From: Duganella sacchari
GTDB lineage: Bacteria; Pseudomonadota; Gammaproteobacteria; Burkholderiales; Burkholderiaceae_D
Length of the DNA: 64,000 nucleotides
Direction of reading: 5' to 3'
NCBI RefSeq assembly: GCF_900143065.1
Contig: NZ_FRCX01000003.1
Location: 124,001-188,000, forward strand
This document shows positions 28,155-38,214 of the stretch, one piece after another (positions within the stretch are counted from its first letter, which is position 1; every line of letters begins with the position of its first letter). The notes beneath the pieces were generated by a model. That model saw only the letters and a program-made list of their open reading frames with translations, did not search any database and was not told the DNA's origin. The position numbers and the translations under genes were made by a program.

Positions 28155-29192
28155 ATGGGTATCGGCAGCTTTATCAAGAAGCAGTTTATCGACGTACTGC
28201 AGTGGAACGAGGATACCGACGGCGTACTGGCCTGGCGCTATCCGATGGCGGACCAGGAGATCCAGAACGGCGGCGTGCTGGTAGTGCGCGAATCGCAGGT
28301 CGCGGTGTTCGTCAACGAAGGCCAGGTGGCCGACGTGTTCGGCCCCGGCACCCACAAGCTCACCACGCAAACCCTGCCGGTGCTGACCAACCTGAAAAAC
28401 TGGGACAAGCTGTTCGCATCGCCGTTCAAATCGGATGTGTACTTCTTCAGCACCCGCGTGCAGACCGGCCGCAAATGGGGCACGCCGCAGCCCATCACCA
28501 TCCGCGACAAGGACTTCGACATGGTGCGCGTGCGCGCCTTCGGCATGTACTCGTACCGTGTGACCAATGCCCAGGCGTTCTTCACGGAGATCAGCGGCAC
28601 CCGCGAGATGTACACCCGCGACGAGGTGGAAGAACAGCTGCGCGGCATCCTGCTGGCCACCATGGCCAACTCGCTGGGTGCGTCGCAGGTGCCGTTCCTC
28701 GACATGGCGGCCAACCAGGCGCTGATGGCGCAGCAGGTCAAGGGCGACCTGACCACCGCGTTCGCGCGCTACGGCATCGCGCTGGATGAATTCAACGTGG
28801 CCAGCGTGAGCCTGCCGGAAGAACTGCAGGCGGCGCTGGACGAACGTATCTCGGCCGGCATGAAAGGCGGCATGAGCGCCGACAAGCTGGCCGGCTTCAC
28901 CAAATACCAGGTGGCCAGCGCGATTCCGCTGGCAGCGCAGAATGAAGGCGGCATGGCCGGCATCGGCGCCGGACTGGGTGCCGGACTGACGGTAGGCCAG
29001 ACTATCGGCCAGACCCTGGGCGCGACGCTGGCGCCGCAAGCCGCACCCGCTGCGGCAGCACCGGCCGCACCGGCGGAAGACGCCATCGAAGCGCGCCTGG
29101 AAAAACTCAAGGGCCTGCTGGACAAGGGTCTGATCTCGGCCACCGACTACGACAGCAGCAAGGCTGAACTACTGAAAAAACTGATCGGCTAA
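28155..29192 (+). CDS. SPFH domain protein with C-terminal SHOCT segment
   Basis: A 345-residue protein of the YdjI-like SPFH (virion-core-like) group. Residues 1-210 form the SPFH region, with LVVRESQVAVFVNEGQV and DMVRVRAFGMYSYRVTN. A coiled linker follows, then a Gly-rich segment (about 255-295, GIGAGLGAGLTVGQT), an Ala/Pro stretch, and a C-terminal SHOCT-like helix pair (EARLEKLKGLLDKGLISATD). No membrane helix is seen, so attachment may be peripheral. SPFH proteins scaffold membrane microdomains. It lies 26 bases after DUF350 and 6 before the DUF4178 gene. Confidence 0.86.
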   Translation: MGIGSFIKKQFIDVLQWNEDTDGVLAWRYPMADQEIQNGGVLVVRESQVAVFVNEGQVADVFGPGTHKLTTQTLPVLTNLKNWDKLFASPFKSDVYFFSTRVQTGRKWGTPQPITIRDKDFDMVRVRAFGMYSYRVTNAQAFFTEISGTREMYTRDEVEEQLRGILLATMANSLGASQVPFLDMAANQALMAQQVKGDLTTAFARYGIALDEFNVASVSLPEELQAALDERISAGMKGGMSADKLAGFTKYQVASAIPLAAQNEGGMAGIGAGLGAGLTVGQTIGQTLGATLAPQAAPAAAAPAAPAEDAIEARLEKLKGLLDKGLISATDYDSSKAELLKKLIG

Positions 29193-29198
29193 CACTGC

Positions 29199-30668
29199 AT
29201 GCAAATCGTTTCCTGTCCCAGCTGCGGTGCGGAAGTCACCTTCCGCTCGCATGCCTCGGTCATGGCTGTCTGTGAATATTGCAGCACGCGTGTGCTCAAG
29301 GATGCAGACTCGGTCAAGGACCTGGGCAAGATGTCGTCCGTGCTGGAGGACTATTCGCCGATCCAGATAGGCACCGCCGGTGTGCTTGGCGGGCGGCCAT
29401 TTACGGTGGTCGGCCGCATCCAGCTGCGCTATGCGGCCGGCATGTGGAACGAGTGGTATTTGCTGTTCGATGACGGCAAAACCTCGTGGCTGGGCGACTC
29501 GTCCGGCCTGTACACCATCACTGCCGAATACCAGGGCAATGTGCAGCTGCCCGCGTTCGAAGCGCTGGTGCCGGGCCAGAGCTACCCGATCAACGGCTCT
29601 CCTTACATCGCCGCAGAAATCCGCACCGCCGATTGCATCGGTGGCCAGGGCGAGCTGCCGTTCAAGGTCGGCGATGGCTACCAGGCGCGCGTGGCGGACT
29701 TCCGCCGTGGTACGGAATTCATTACGCTCGATTATTCGGATGGCCCGCAGCCGGTGATCTATACCGGCCTGTCGGTCACGCTGGACAGCCTGCAATGCCA
29801 GCTGCTGCGCGACGATGACACCATCCAGCGCGCCGCCGGCCGTTATCGCGGCAAACTCTCCGCGCTGGACTGCCCTGCGTGCGGCAGCCCGATCAAGTAC
29901 CTGCCCGGCGTGACGGCCAACCTGGTGTGCCCGTCCTGCGCCACCCAGATCGACGCCGCCAGCCCGAAAGCGGAAGTGATCGCCGCCGGCGAGCGCGTGG
30001 CCGCCGTGCCGCTGGCGCTGGAACTGGGCGCCACCGCCAAAATCAACAATCAGGAATTCACCATCATGGGCATGATGCGCCGCTCCGACGAGGAAGGCAC
30101 AGAGTGGAACGAATACCTGATGTACGGCCCGCGCTCCGGCTTCTCGTGGCTGGTGGAGACGGATGACGGCTGGTCCGGCGCCAATGTGCTGTCGGCGTGG
30201 CCCATGCAGTACCAGCCGGGCGCGCCCACAGTGACGGTGGATAAGGTGCAGTTTTCCCGCCTCTACGACTACGAGGCGGCAGTGACGTACGCGGTTGGCG
30301 CCTTCAACTGGCGCGTGTCCGTGGGCGATGTCACGCAGGTGGAGGAGTTCCAGGCCGGCCAGCTGCGGCTGGCGTCCGAAGCGACGCAACAGGAGCTGAC
30401 CTGGTCGCGCTCCTCGCCGGTATCGGCCGACCAGCTCAAGGCATGGTTTGGCGACGCCTTCAAAGGCCGGGCAAAGGGGCCGTCCAACAGCCAGCCATTT
30501 GCCCACAACAGCCACCGCAAAACCGCCAAGTACATCATCTGGTTCATGCTGGCCGTGAACGCGGTTCCGCTGCTGGCCAACTTCTCCGGCACCTGGTACC
30601 TGAGCGCGATTGGCGCACTGGCGATCTACCTGCCGGCGATCTTCCTGGATAACAACGATCAGACATGA
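29199..30668 (+). CDS. Double DUF4178 protein with two zinc ribbons and C-terminal membrane anchor
   Basis: A 489-residue protein built as a duplication. A first zinc ribbon (CPSCGAEV ... CEYC, residues 6-28) precedes one DUF4178 domain (about 50-200). A second ribbon (CPACGSP ... CPSC, about 225-247) precedes another (about 275-425). WNEWYLLFDDG and WNEYLMYGP are the matching blocks. Two hydrophobic helices at about 445-485 anchor it at the C-terminus. Function is unknown; the family is known for sitting beside SpeD, SpeE-like and DUF350 genes. Its stop overlaps the next start (ATGA). Confidence 0.85.
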   Translation: MQIVSCPSCGAEVTFRSHASVMAVCEYCSTRVLKDADSVKDLGKMSSVLEDYSPIQIGTAGVLGGRPFTVVGRIQLRYAAGMWNEWYLLFDDGKTSWLGDSSGLYTITAEYQGNVQLPAFEALVPGQSYPINGSPYIAAEIRTADCIGGQGELPFKVGDGYQARVADFRRGTEFITLDYSDGPQPVIYTGLSVTLDSLQCQLLRDDDTIQRAAGRYRGKLSALDCPACGSPIKYLPGVTANLVCPSCATQIDAASPKAEVIAAGERVAAVPLALELGATAKINNQEFTIMGMMRRSDEEGTEWNEYLMYGPRSGFSWLVETDDGWSGANVLSAWPMQYQPGAPTVTVDKVQFSRLYDYEAAVTYAVGAFNWRVSVGDVTQVEEFQAGQLRLASEATQQELTWSRSSPVSADQLKAWFGDAFKGRAKGPSNSQPFAHNSHRKTAKYIIWFMLAVNAVPLLANFSGTWYLSAIGALAIYLPAIFLDNNDQT

Positions 30669-30838
30669 GTAAATTTTTTATCTACGCGATCATCGTCGTG
30701 CTGTTCAGCTCCGGCAGCAGCTGGCTGCGCCTGGGTGGCGGCAGCACCAGTAGCGGTCGCGGCAGTGGCTGGAGTTCGCACACGGGCGGTGGCGGCGGCA
30801 GCTGGGGCGGCGGCTCGGGCGGCGGAGGCCATAAATGA
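30665..30838 (+). CDS. Small glycine/serine-rich membrane protein (57 residues)
   Basis: Below the usual length cutoff, but well supported by context. The ATG at 30665 overlaps the DUF4178 stop, and its own stop at 30836-30838 overlaps the speD start, so both joints are ATGA couplings. The protein has one hydrophobic N-terminal helix (FFIYAIIVVLFSS) and then a Gly/Ser tail (GGGGGSWGGGSGGGGHK). A Gly-rich tail ending in HK could be a linker, a cell-surface patch or a target for modification. The position between DUF4178 and SpeD suggests it is part of the same system. Confidence 0.78.
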   Translation: MSKFFIYAIIVVLFSSGSSWLRLGGGSTSSGRGSGWSSHTGGGGGSWGGGSGGGGHK

Positions 30839-31227
30839 AGCGCGAAGCACTACCCGCGCATGCGGCGCCGGCCATACATGCGCCGACCGGCACCCATGTG
30901 CTGGCCGACCTGAGCGGCATCGCTGCTGAAAAATTGTGCGACTGCGCGGCGCTGGAAAACCTGCTGCGCAACGCCGCCGACGCCGCGCAGGCCCGCGTGC
31001 TGTTCAGTCACTTCCACGCATTCGGCGAAGGCCAGGGCGTGACCGGCGTGGTACTGCTGGCCGAATCCCACATCACCATCCACACCTGGCCAGAATACGG
31101 CTTTGCCGCCGCCGACATCTTCATGTGCGGCAGCGCTCAGCCGAAGTTAGCGCTCGCTCTCATCGAACAGGCCTTGCGCCCTGGTGGTACCAGGATCACC
31201 AGGACACAACGGGCGCCTGTCAGTTAG
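30835..31227 (+). CDS. speD: S-adenosylmethionine decarboxylase proenzyme
   Basis: A 130-residue class 1b AdoMetDC. The self-cleavage site is intact: LLAESHITIHTWPEYGFA, with cleavage expected between Glu and Ser to form the pyruvoyl group. GTHVLADLSG near the N-terminus and DIFMCG are also standard. The product, decarboxylated SAM, is the aminopropyl donor for spermidine-synthase-type enzymes such as the divergent membrane-fused one. It is the last gene of the DUF350 operon and overlaps the convergent lipoprotein gene by 8 bases. Confidence 0.93.
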   Translation: MKREALPAHAAPAIHAPTGTHVLADLSGIAAEKLCDCAALENLLRNAADAAQARVLFSHFHAFGEGQGVTGVVLLAESHITIHTWPEYGFAAADIFMCGSAQPKLALALIEQALRPGGTRITRTQRAPVS

Positions 31228-31672
31228 CTTTCGGGACGCTGTCCCCGGCTGCCGGTTTCAACGGCGCATTGGCAGGAATGCCGGCGGTATCGACCTGGCG
31301 CAGGGCCACCACAATCGTCGGCGGGTAGTCGAAACCCGCACCGGTATTACGGTCAACGATATAGCCGATACCGCCGCCCAGCAGGATATTGCCCCACACC
31401 GCGCCATTCGATTTCGACTCGGCAGTGGCGTTGCCGGCATACGCGTCCCGCTTGCAGTCGATCGCCAGATTACCCGTGCTCTTATGCACCGTCACGCTGC
31501 CCGGGCTGGTCAGGAACCAGCTGCCAGCGTCGTTCGTCAACGTGCAGCCCAGGCCGGCAACTTCCTTGTTATCGAAAACCGTGGTGACCGAGATCGGCTG
31601 CATCTTCTCACCTGCGATCGATGCGCAGCCGGTTAACGCTACCGCCCCCAATAAAGCGAGTATTCTTTTCAT
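31220..31672 (-). CDS. Small lipoprotein of unknown function
   Basis: About 150 residues from ATG 31672, which has AGGGA five bases upstream. Alternative in-frame starts further upstream would bury the signal. The lipobox is VALTGCAS (Cys near residue 16), so it should be a lipid-anchored envelope protein. A glycine-rich hydrophobic patch, WGNILLGGGIGYIVD, lies in the C-terminal half. Such patches occur in small outer-membrane lipoproteins, but I do not recognise a named family. Confidence 0.75.
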   Translation of the reverse strand: MKRILALLGAVALTGCASIAGEKMQPISVTTVFDNKEVAGLGCTLTNDAGSWFLTSPGSVTVHKSTGNLAIDCKRDAYAGNATAESKSNGAVWGNILLGGGIGYIVDRNTGAGFDYPPTIVVALRQVDTAGIPANAPLKPAAGDSVPKAN

Positions 31673-31795
31673 ATCCATCCCTGTATTTTTGTTTTTAAAA
31701 TGCCTATACAAAAAGGCGCGGGCACAATACCCGGTTACTGCCTCAACAAAACTATCAGATAGTTTCACTCAAGAAAATAAATCGCGAGGATCTGC

Positions 31796-32161
31796 ATGAC
31801 GCTCTCCATCCTGGGCCAAATCGCTCTACCCGTGACCAGCACCGACCGTGCCGAGCAGTTTTACGGCGACACGCTGGGCCTGCCCAAACTGTTCCGCTAC
31901 GGCGACCTGGCCTTCTTCAACTGCGGCGGTGTGCGGCTGATGCTGGACGGCGGCCGGGACAAGGTCGATGCCGGCACGGGCGTCTGCCACTACTTCAAGG
32001 TGGAACACATCGACACCGTGGCGGCCACACTGCAAGCCCGGGGCGTGGCTTTCGAGCGTGAACCGCACCTGGTCGCGAAAATGCCCGACCACGCATTGTG
32101 GATGGCCTTCTTCCGCGACCCGGACGGCCATCTGCTGGCGCTGATGGAAGAAAAACGCTGA
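31796..32161 (+). CDS. VOC (glyoxalase/bleomycin-resistance fold) family protein
   Basis: A 121-residue protein of one VOC module pair: LGQIALPVTSTDRAEQFYGDTLGLP at the start, then the metal-ligand-bearing HYFKV and FFRDPDGHLLALMEE at the end. The enzyme type cannot be told from sequence; isomerase, dioxygenase or thiol-transfer activities occur in the superfamily. It is a single gene between the convergent lipoprotein and GST genes. Confidence 0.85.
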   Translation: MTLSILGQIALPVTSTDRAEQFYGDTLGLPKLFRYGDLAFFNCGGVRLMLDGGRDKVDAGTGVCHYFKVEHIDTVAATLQARGVAFEREPHLVAKMPDHALWMAFFRDPDGHLLALMEEKR

Positions 32162-32165
32162 TCGA

Positions 32166-32792
32166 TCAGGCGGCCTGCTGCGCGGCAATCGCCGCATCTT
32201 TTTCGCGGGCAGCGACGGCAGACGGACGGCCGTTGACGCGCGCGACGTAGCGTTCGATGACGGACAGCTTGGGCAGCAGCTCGAAATACCCCATCCACTC
32301 GAACGCGGTTGCCCACAGCACGTCAAGCGCCGTGAACTGCTCGCCCAGCAGGTAGGGGCCTGGCGAGAGCTGCGCGATCAGCGTGTTGAACATGGTGTCG
32401 AAATCGCCGTAGTGGCAGGCGGTTTTATCGGCCGGCTTGTTCTGCATCCACTGGTCGACAACCGCCGGCTCGAAACAGCTGCCATAGAACGCCATCCAGC
32501 GCAGGTAAGGACCACGCAAGGGATCGCCGAGCGGCGGCGCCAGTTTCGCGTTCGGGAACAGGTCAGCCAGGTAGAGGTAGATCGCCACCTGCTCGGTCAC
32601 CACCGCGTCGCCATGGCGGATGGCCGGCACTTTGCCCATCGGGTTGACGGCCAGGTAGGCGGCTTCACGGTTCTCGCCCTGCTTCATGTTCATCACCTGC
32701 AGCTCGTAGGGCGCGTGCAGCTCTTCCAGCAGCGTCAATACGCCGGTCGAGCGGGAATGCGGGCAGTGGTACAAGGTCAGTTGCTGGTTCAT
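32166..32792 (-). CDS. Glutathione S-transferase family protein
   Basis: A 208-residue GST. The N-terminal thioredoxin-like domain has LTLYHCPHSRSTGVL and the glutathione-binding NPMGKVPAIRHG and VTEQVAIYLYL. The all-helical C-terminal domain has FTALDVLWATAF. A catalytic Ser or Cys in YHCPHSRS is the likely thiolate-stabilising residue, as in beta-type bacterial GSTs. The substrate is unknown. Confidence 0.9.
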   Translation of the reverse strand: MNQQLTLYHCPHSRSTGVLTLLEELHAPYELQVMNMKQGENREAAYLAVNPMGKVPAIRHGDAVVTEQVAIYLYLADLFPNAKLAPPLGDPLRGPYLRWMAFYGSCFEPAVVDQWMQNKPADKTACHYGDFDTMFNTLIAQLSPGPYLLGEQFTALDVLWATAFEWMGYFELLPKLSVIERYVARVNGRPSAVAAREKDAAIAAQQAA

Positions 32793-32868
32793 GTGTTTCT
32801 CCGGTCAGGTGGTGAAACGCACGATAACTCTTGCTAACATGATGGTCTTGTAAAAACGCGAATACATC

Positions 32869-33678
32869 ATGGCGATGCTGCAAAGTGTACCTCGTCCGAC
32901 ACGCGGGGTAGTCAATCCCGGTGCTGCGGAGAAGATCTTCCGGCTGGAGCGCTATCTGCCGGAGGCGGACCTGGCGCCGTTTGTCGAACACTTCTGGCTG
33001 GTGGCGTGGTCGCTGCCGGAGGGTGTGACGCACACCCAGCGCACTCTGCCCCGCCCGTCCGTCCACGTGGTGTTTGAAACCGGCCACACGGCAGTGTTCG
33101 GCGTGATGACAGGCTCGTTTGAATACACGCAGCGCGGCAGCGGCCGGGTGCTGGGCGTGAGCTTCCGGCCCGGTGCGTTCCGCGCCTTCCTGAAGGCCGA
33201 GGTGCAGTCGATTACCGACCGCGAACTGCCGCTGTCCGCGGTGTTTGACTGCGATGACGCAGAAGCCGAGCGCAGCGTGCTGGATGCGCCGGACGATGCC
33301 GGCATGGTGGCCGCCGCCAGCGCCCTGCTGCGCCGTGCGCTGCCCACGCCGGATCCCATGGTGGAGCGCATCGCCGACATCCTGCACACGATCGCCAGCA
33401 ATGCCGACATCACGCAAGTGGCGCAACTGGCCGACCGTGCCGGCCTCGGCGTGCGCAAGCTGCAGATGCTGTTCAAGGACTATATCGGCGCCAGCCCCAA
33501 ATGGGTGATCCGCCGCAACCGCCTGCTGGACGCCGCCGATGTGCTGGCCAAGGGCAGCGACATCGACCTGGCCGAACTGGCGCAGCAACTGGGCTATTAC
33601 GACCAGTCCCATTTCACCACCGACTTCGAAAAACTCATCGGCAAACCACCAGCTGACTATCGCCGCAACTGCAGGTAA
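32869..33678 (+). CDS. AraC-type transcriptional regulator
   Basis: A 269-residue regulator. Residues about 15-150 form an effector domain of the DUF6597 type (RPSVHVVFETGHTAVFGV). The last 100 residues carry the AraC double helix-turn-helix: QVAQLADRAGLGVRKLQMLFKD and ELAQQLGYYDQSHFTTDFEK, ending GKPPADYRRN. It is divergent from the GST gene by 76 bases, so control of that gene is possible. Confidence 0.86.
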   Translation: MAMLQSVPRPTRGVVNPGAAEKIFRLERYLPEADLAPFVEHFWLVAWSLPEGVTHTQRTLPRPSVHVVFETGHTAVFGVMTGSFEYTQRGSGRVLGVSFRPGAFRAFLKAEVQSITDRELPLSAVFDCDDAEAERSVLDAPDDAGMVAAASALLRRALPTPDPMVERIADILHTIASNADITQVAQLADRAGLGVRKLQMLFKDYIGASPKWVIRRNRLLDAADVLAKGSDIDLAELAQQLGYYDQSHFTTDFEKLIGKPPADYRRNCR

Positions 33679-33939
33679 GGAATTGGTTCGCCGCGATTCG
33701 TCACTATCACCGCCATGGTTGACGGCCGTCCCGTACAGTGACACACTGCGCACTCCACTCAACCACAGGAGACCAAAAAATGCGCCACGTAGATATTGCC
33801 CTCCTGTCGGCTGCCTGATTACGCCAGGACTTTCCTGCTCTCGTTGTTGATCCGCGCGTTCTCGCGCAGCTGACTTCCCGTATTCGTCGCCCATCGCTTT
33901 ACTGCGGAGGGTATCGCTCGTCTTACCGGAATCCATATC
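33679..33939. other. Noncoding gap between the AraC-type gene and rsgA
   Basis: This 261-base stretch has no long frame supported by codon usage. At 33780 an ATG with a CAGGAG site just upstream opens a frame of only 12 codons before a stop. This could be a leader peptide or the stub of a decayed gene. No hairpin with a T-run was seen before the rsgA-like start. Confidence 0.5.
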
Positions 33940-34977
33940 ATGATCGACATCGATTTTGCATCGCTGCGCCTTATCGGCTTGAACCAGACCATCATCAGCC
34001 AGCTGGACCAACCACCACCAGGCGCCCGCCTGGTCCGCATTACTGAAATTCACCGCGCGTGGCTGACCGTGCACGACGGTCACTGCGAATTGCGCGCCCG
34101 CGTTTTGCCAGCACTGCACAGCCAGGACCTGGCCGTCGGCGACTGGGTGCTCAGCACCACGCTTGCTCACGATGAGCACTGGCTGTGCGCTTTGCTGCCA
34201 CCAGTCACGCACATCGGCCGGCGTGGCCATCATGGCCAACATCACAGCCTGGTCAGCAACGTCGATACGGCGCTGCTGGTGATGGGCCTGGACCATGACT
34301 TCAATCCGCGCCGCCTGGAACGCTATCTCACCATCGTCAAGACAGCGCAGGTCGATCCAGTGGTGGTCCTGAGCAAGGCTGACGTCGCTCAGGATGTGGC
34401 GCAGCGCATGGCATTGCTGCGGCAACGCCTGCCAGCCGGCATTCCTGTGCTGGCCGTCAATACTCTCAGTGCAGACGCTACTCTGCAGCTGGCGCCGTGG
34501 CTGGGCGCAGGGCAGACACTGGTGCTGCTGGGTTCTTCCGGCGCCGGAAAATCATCGCTGACCAATACGCTGACGCAAGCGCATCAGCCCACTGGCGGCG
34601 TACGCCATGGGGACCACCGTGGCCGGCATACGACCACCTCACGCTCGCTGCACCAGTGTGCAAGCGGCGCCTGCATCATCGACACGCCCGGACTGCGTAG
34701 CTGGCAAGCCGATGCGGACGAGAGCAGCATTGCCGCGAGTTTCGAAGACATTGATGCGCTGGCAGCACAGTGCCAGTTCCGCGATTGCCGCCATGCCAGC
34801 GAACCCGGCTGCGCAGTGCGCGGCGTGATCGATGGCGACCGTCTGCAGAACTACCACAAGCTGCTGCGCGATGCGCGCCGCAGCGGGCAAAGCCCGCTGG
34901 AACGCATCGCTGAGGTGGCCAAGTGGAAGGTCTTGCAGCGGGCCGCCAGCGCCCGCAACAAACAGAAGATGCGTTAA
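33940..34977 (+). CDS. rsgA: Ribosome small-subunit-dependent GTPase A
   Basis: A 345-residue circularly permuted GTPase. After an N-terminal OB-like domain the motifs come in the order G4 (VLSKAD, about 148), G1 (LLGSSGAGKSSL, about 195), G2 (RHTTTSRS) and G3 (IIDTPGLRSW). A C-terminal zinc knuckle follows (CQFRDCRHASEPGC). RsgA checks late maturation of the 30S subunit. It has the length of the longer copy often found besides the standard one in this group, so it may be a paralogue. It overlaps the convergent MFS gene by four bases. Confidence 0.88.
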   Translation: MIDIDFASLRLIGLNQTIISQLDQPPPGARLVRITEIHRAWLTVHDGHCELRARVLPALHSQDLAVGDWVLSTTLAHDEHWLCALLPPVTHIGRRGHHGQHHSLVSNVDTALLVMGLDHDFNPRRLERYLTIVKTAQVDPVVVLSKADVAQDVAQRMALLRQRLPAGIPVLAVNTLSADATLQLAPWLGAGQTLVLLGSSGAGKSSLTNTLTQAHQPTGGVRHGDHRGRHTTTSRSLHQCASGACIIDTPGLRSWQADADESSIAASFEDIDALAAQCQFRDCRHASEPGCAVRGVIDGDRLQNYHKLLRDARRSGQSPLERIAEVAKWKVLQRAASARNKQKMR

Positions 34978-36158
34978 ACCGCAGCCGGTGCTGGCTTGCG
35001 TACCAGCACCGGCAGGCACAGCAGATAGAGGCTGGCGCCGATCAGCCACACCAGGCCAGGGAAGGTGCCGCGCGAGGCAAAGTAGATGGTGCTGATGCCC
35101 ACCGGCCCAATCACAGATGCCAGGCTGGCCGAGCTGGCCAGCACGCCTTGCAGTTTGCCTTGCTGGTCCGGACCGACACTGCCGGATACCAGCGACTGCA
35201 ACGCCGGTGCGCCAATACCGCCCAGGCAGAACAGCGGCATCAACGCGAATGCTATCCAGCCGTGGCTGGCCAGTGCCAGCACCACATAGGCCGTGCCGTC
35301 AGACACCATGCCAATCAGCAGCGCGGCACGCTCGCCCCAGCGTTCAGCAATCGGGCCGGCAATGAAGGCTTGCGCCACCGCGTGGAAGGCGCCAAAGCCG
35401 GCCAGCGACAAGCCGATGGTCCACGAGTCCCAGGCGAACTTGTCTTCACCGTACAGCACCCAGATGGTGCCGCCAATTTCGCCCACCAACACCAGCACCA
35501 CATACGCGCCGATCAGCGGCAGCAGGGCCTTGAAGCTGGCGGCCCAGCGTAAATTGCTCAGCGGATTAAAGCTGATGCGCTCGGCAGGTGCCGTGTTGTC
35601 CTGGCGGGTGTGCGACTCCTTCACCAGCCACAGGGTCAGCAGCAGGTTGAGCGCATTCATGGCCGCTGCAGCCAGGAACGGCGCGCGCACCCAGTAGGCG
35701 CCGAGCAAGCCGCCAATGATGGGGCCGATGATGAAGCCGATACCGAAGCACGCGCCCAGCTGGCCATAGCGGCGCGAGCGCTGGTCTTCCGGCGTCACGT
35801 CAGCAATGTAGGCCGACGTCACCGCCATGCTGGCGCCCGTGATACCGGCAATCGCCCGGCCCACAAACAGCAGCGACAGCGACGGCGCAATCGCCATGAA
35901 CAGGTAGTCGACTACCGCGCCGGCCAGCGACAGCAGCAGGATGGGCCGGCGGCCATAGCGGTCGCTCAGTACGCCGAGGATCGGCGAGAAAATGAACTGC
36001 ATCAGCGCGTACAGGCCGGTAAACGCGCCAAAGCGCCAACCCAGCTCCGAGGTGTGGCCGACATCACGCATCAGCTGCGGAATGATCGGCATGGTCAGGC
36101 CGATGCCGATGGCACTCAGGACAACCGTGGAAAAAATAGTGGCAAGTGCGCGATTCAT
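34974..36158 (-). CDS. MFS exporter, TetA-like
   Basis: About 394 residues from ATG 36158. It has 12 predicted membrane helices and the MFS motif A GVLSDRYGRRPILLLSL after helix 2, then motif-C-like IGFIIGPIIGGLLGAYW in helix 5, as in tetracycline-type drug/H+ antiporters. The drug specificity is not readable. No ribosome site is obvious upstream of this start. The gene starts about 90 bases past the ATP-synthase terminator and reads in the same direction as the atp genes. Confidence 0.88.
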   Translation of the reverse strand: MNRALATIFSTVVLSAIGIGLTMPIIPQLMRDVGHTSELGWRFGAFTGLYALMQFIFSPILGVLSDRYGRRPILLLSLAGAVVDYLFMAIAPSLSLLFVGRAIAGITGASMAVTSAYIADVTPEDQRSRRYGQLGACFGIGFIIGPIIGGLLGAYWVRAPFLAAAAMNALNLLLTLWLVKESHTRQDNTAPAERISFNPLSNLRWAASFKALLPLIGAYVVLVLVGEIGGTIWVLYGEDKFAWDSWTIGLSLAGFGAFHAVAQAFIAGPIAERWGERAALLIGMVSDGTAYVVLALASHGWIAFALMPLFCLGGIGAPALQSLVSGSVGPDQQGKLQGVLASSASLASVIGPVGISTIYFASRGTFPGLVWLIGASLYLLCLPVLVRKPAPAAV

Positions 36159-36246
36159 TGTTGTTATTTTTTGGAGGAGAGGACGGCGATTATAAAAATG
36201 CCAGCATCGCGCGGATGTGCTTGCCGTCACAAGCGGCAGCAGAAAT

Positions 36247-36274
36247 AAAAAAAGACAGCCGAAGCTGTCTTTTT
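36247..36274 (-). terminator. Terminator of the ATP synthase operon (bidirectional hairpin)
   Basis: An 11-pair stem, AAAAAGACAGC with GCTGTCTTTTT, has a four-base loop that reads TTCG on the minus strand, with the T-run continuing past it. It lies 23 bases beyond the atpC stop. The A- and T-runs on both sides allow it to work in both directions. Confidence 0.93.
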
Positions 36275-36296
36275 GGGGATGCTGCTTGTGCGTTGC

Positions 36297-36725
36297 TTAG
36301 TGCTTGGCGACCGAGCGCAGTTTGGCGATCGCGGCCAGTTGGCCGATTGCCGCTGCCAGCTCGGCTTGCGCTTTCGCGTAGTCGATGCCGGAGCTGTTGT
36401 TGGCCAGCGCTTCTTCGGCACGTTTCTTGGCCGCGGCCGCTTTGGCCTCGTCCAGATCCTTGCCGCGAATCGCGGTATCCGCCAGCACCGTCACGGCGTT
36501 CGGTTGCACTTCCAGCAGACCGCCGGCGACGAAGACGAACTCTTCTTCAGCCTGGCCTGGAACCTGGATGCGCACCGCGCCCGGACGGATGCGGGTAATC
36601 AGCGGCGTGTGCTTCGGGTAGATACCCAGCTCGCCCTGCTCACCCGGCAACGCGACGAATTCGGCTTCGCCAGAGTAGATCAACTCCTCGGCGGAAACCA
36701 CGTCAACGTGAATAGTGTTTGCCAT
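36297..36725 (-). CDS. atpC: F1 ATP synthase subunit epsilon
   Basis: A 142-residue epsilon subunit. The N-terminal beta-sandwich ([33 protein letters not shown]) and the C-terminal helix pair (from about residue 90, [16 protein letters not shown]) are both full length. It sits on the central stalk and inhibits ATP hydrolysis. It is the last gene of the operon, 58 bases after atpD. Confidence 0.96.
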   Translation of the reverse strand: MANTIHVDVVSAEELIYSGEAEFVALPGEQGELGIYPKHTPLITRIRPGAVRIQVPGQAEEEFVFVAGGLLEVQPNAVTVLADTAIRGKDLDEAKAAAAKKRAEEALANNSSGIDYAKAQAELAAAIGQLAAIAKLRSVAKH

Positions 36726-36783
36726 GTGTGTCCTATCGGGTAGAACGGTCCCGCCTCACAGCGGGACCGGACAACTCAACTGA

Positions 36784-38214
<1,431 letters not shown>

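Noticed and set aside
33819..34040. Minus-strand frame opposite the start of rsgA
   Set aside because: No family resemblance, no ribosome site, and it overlaps the well-supported rsgA start region.
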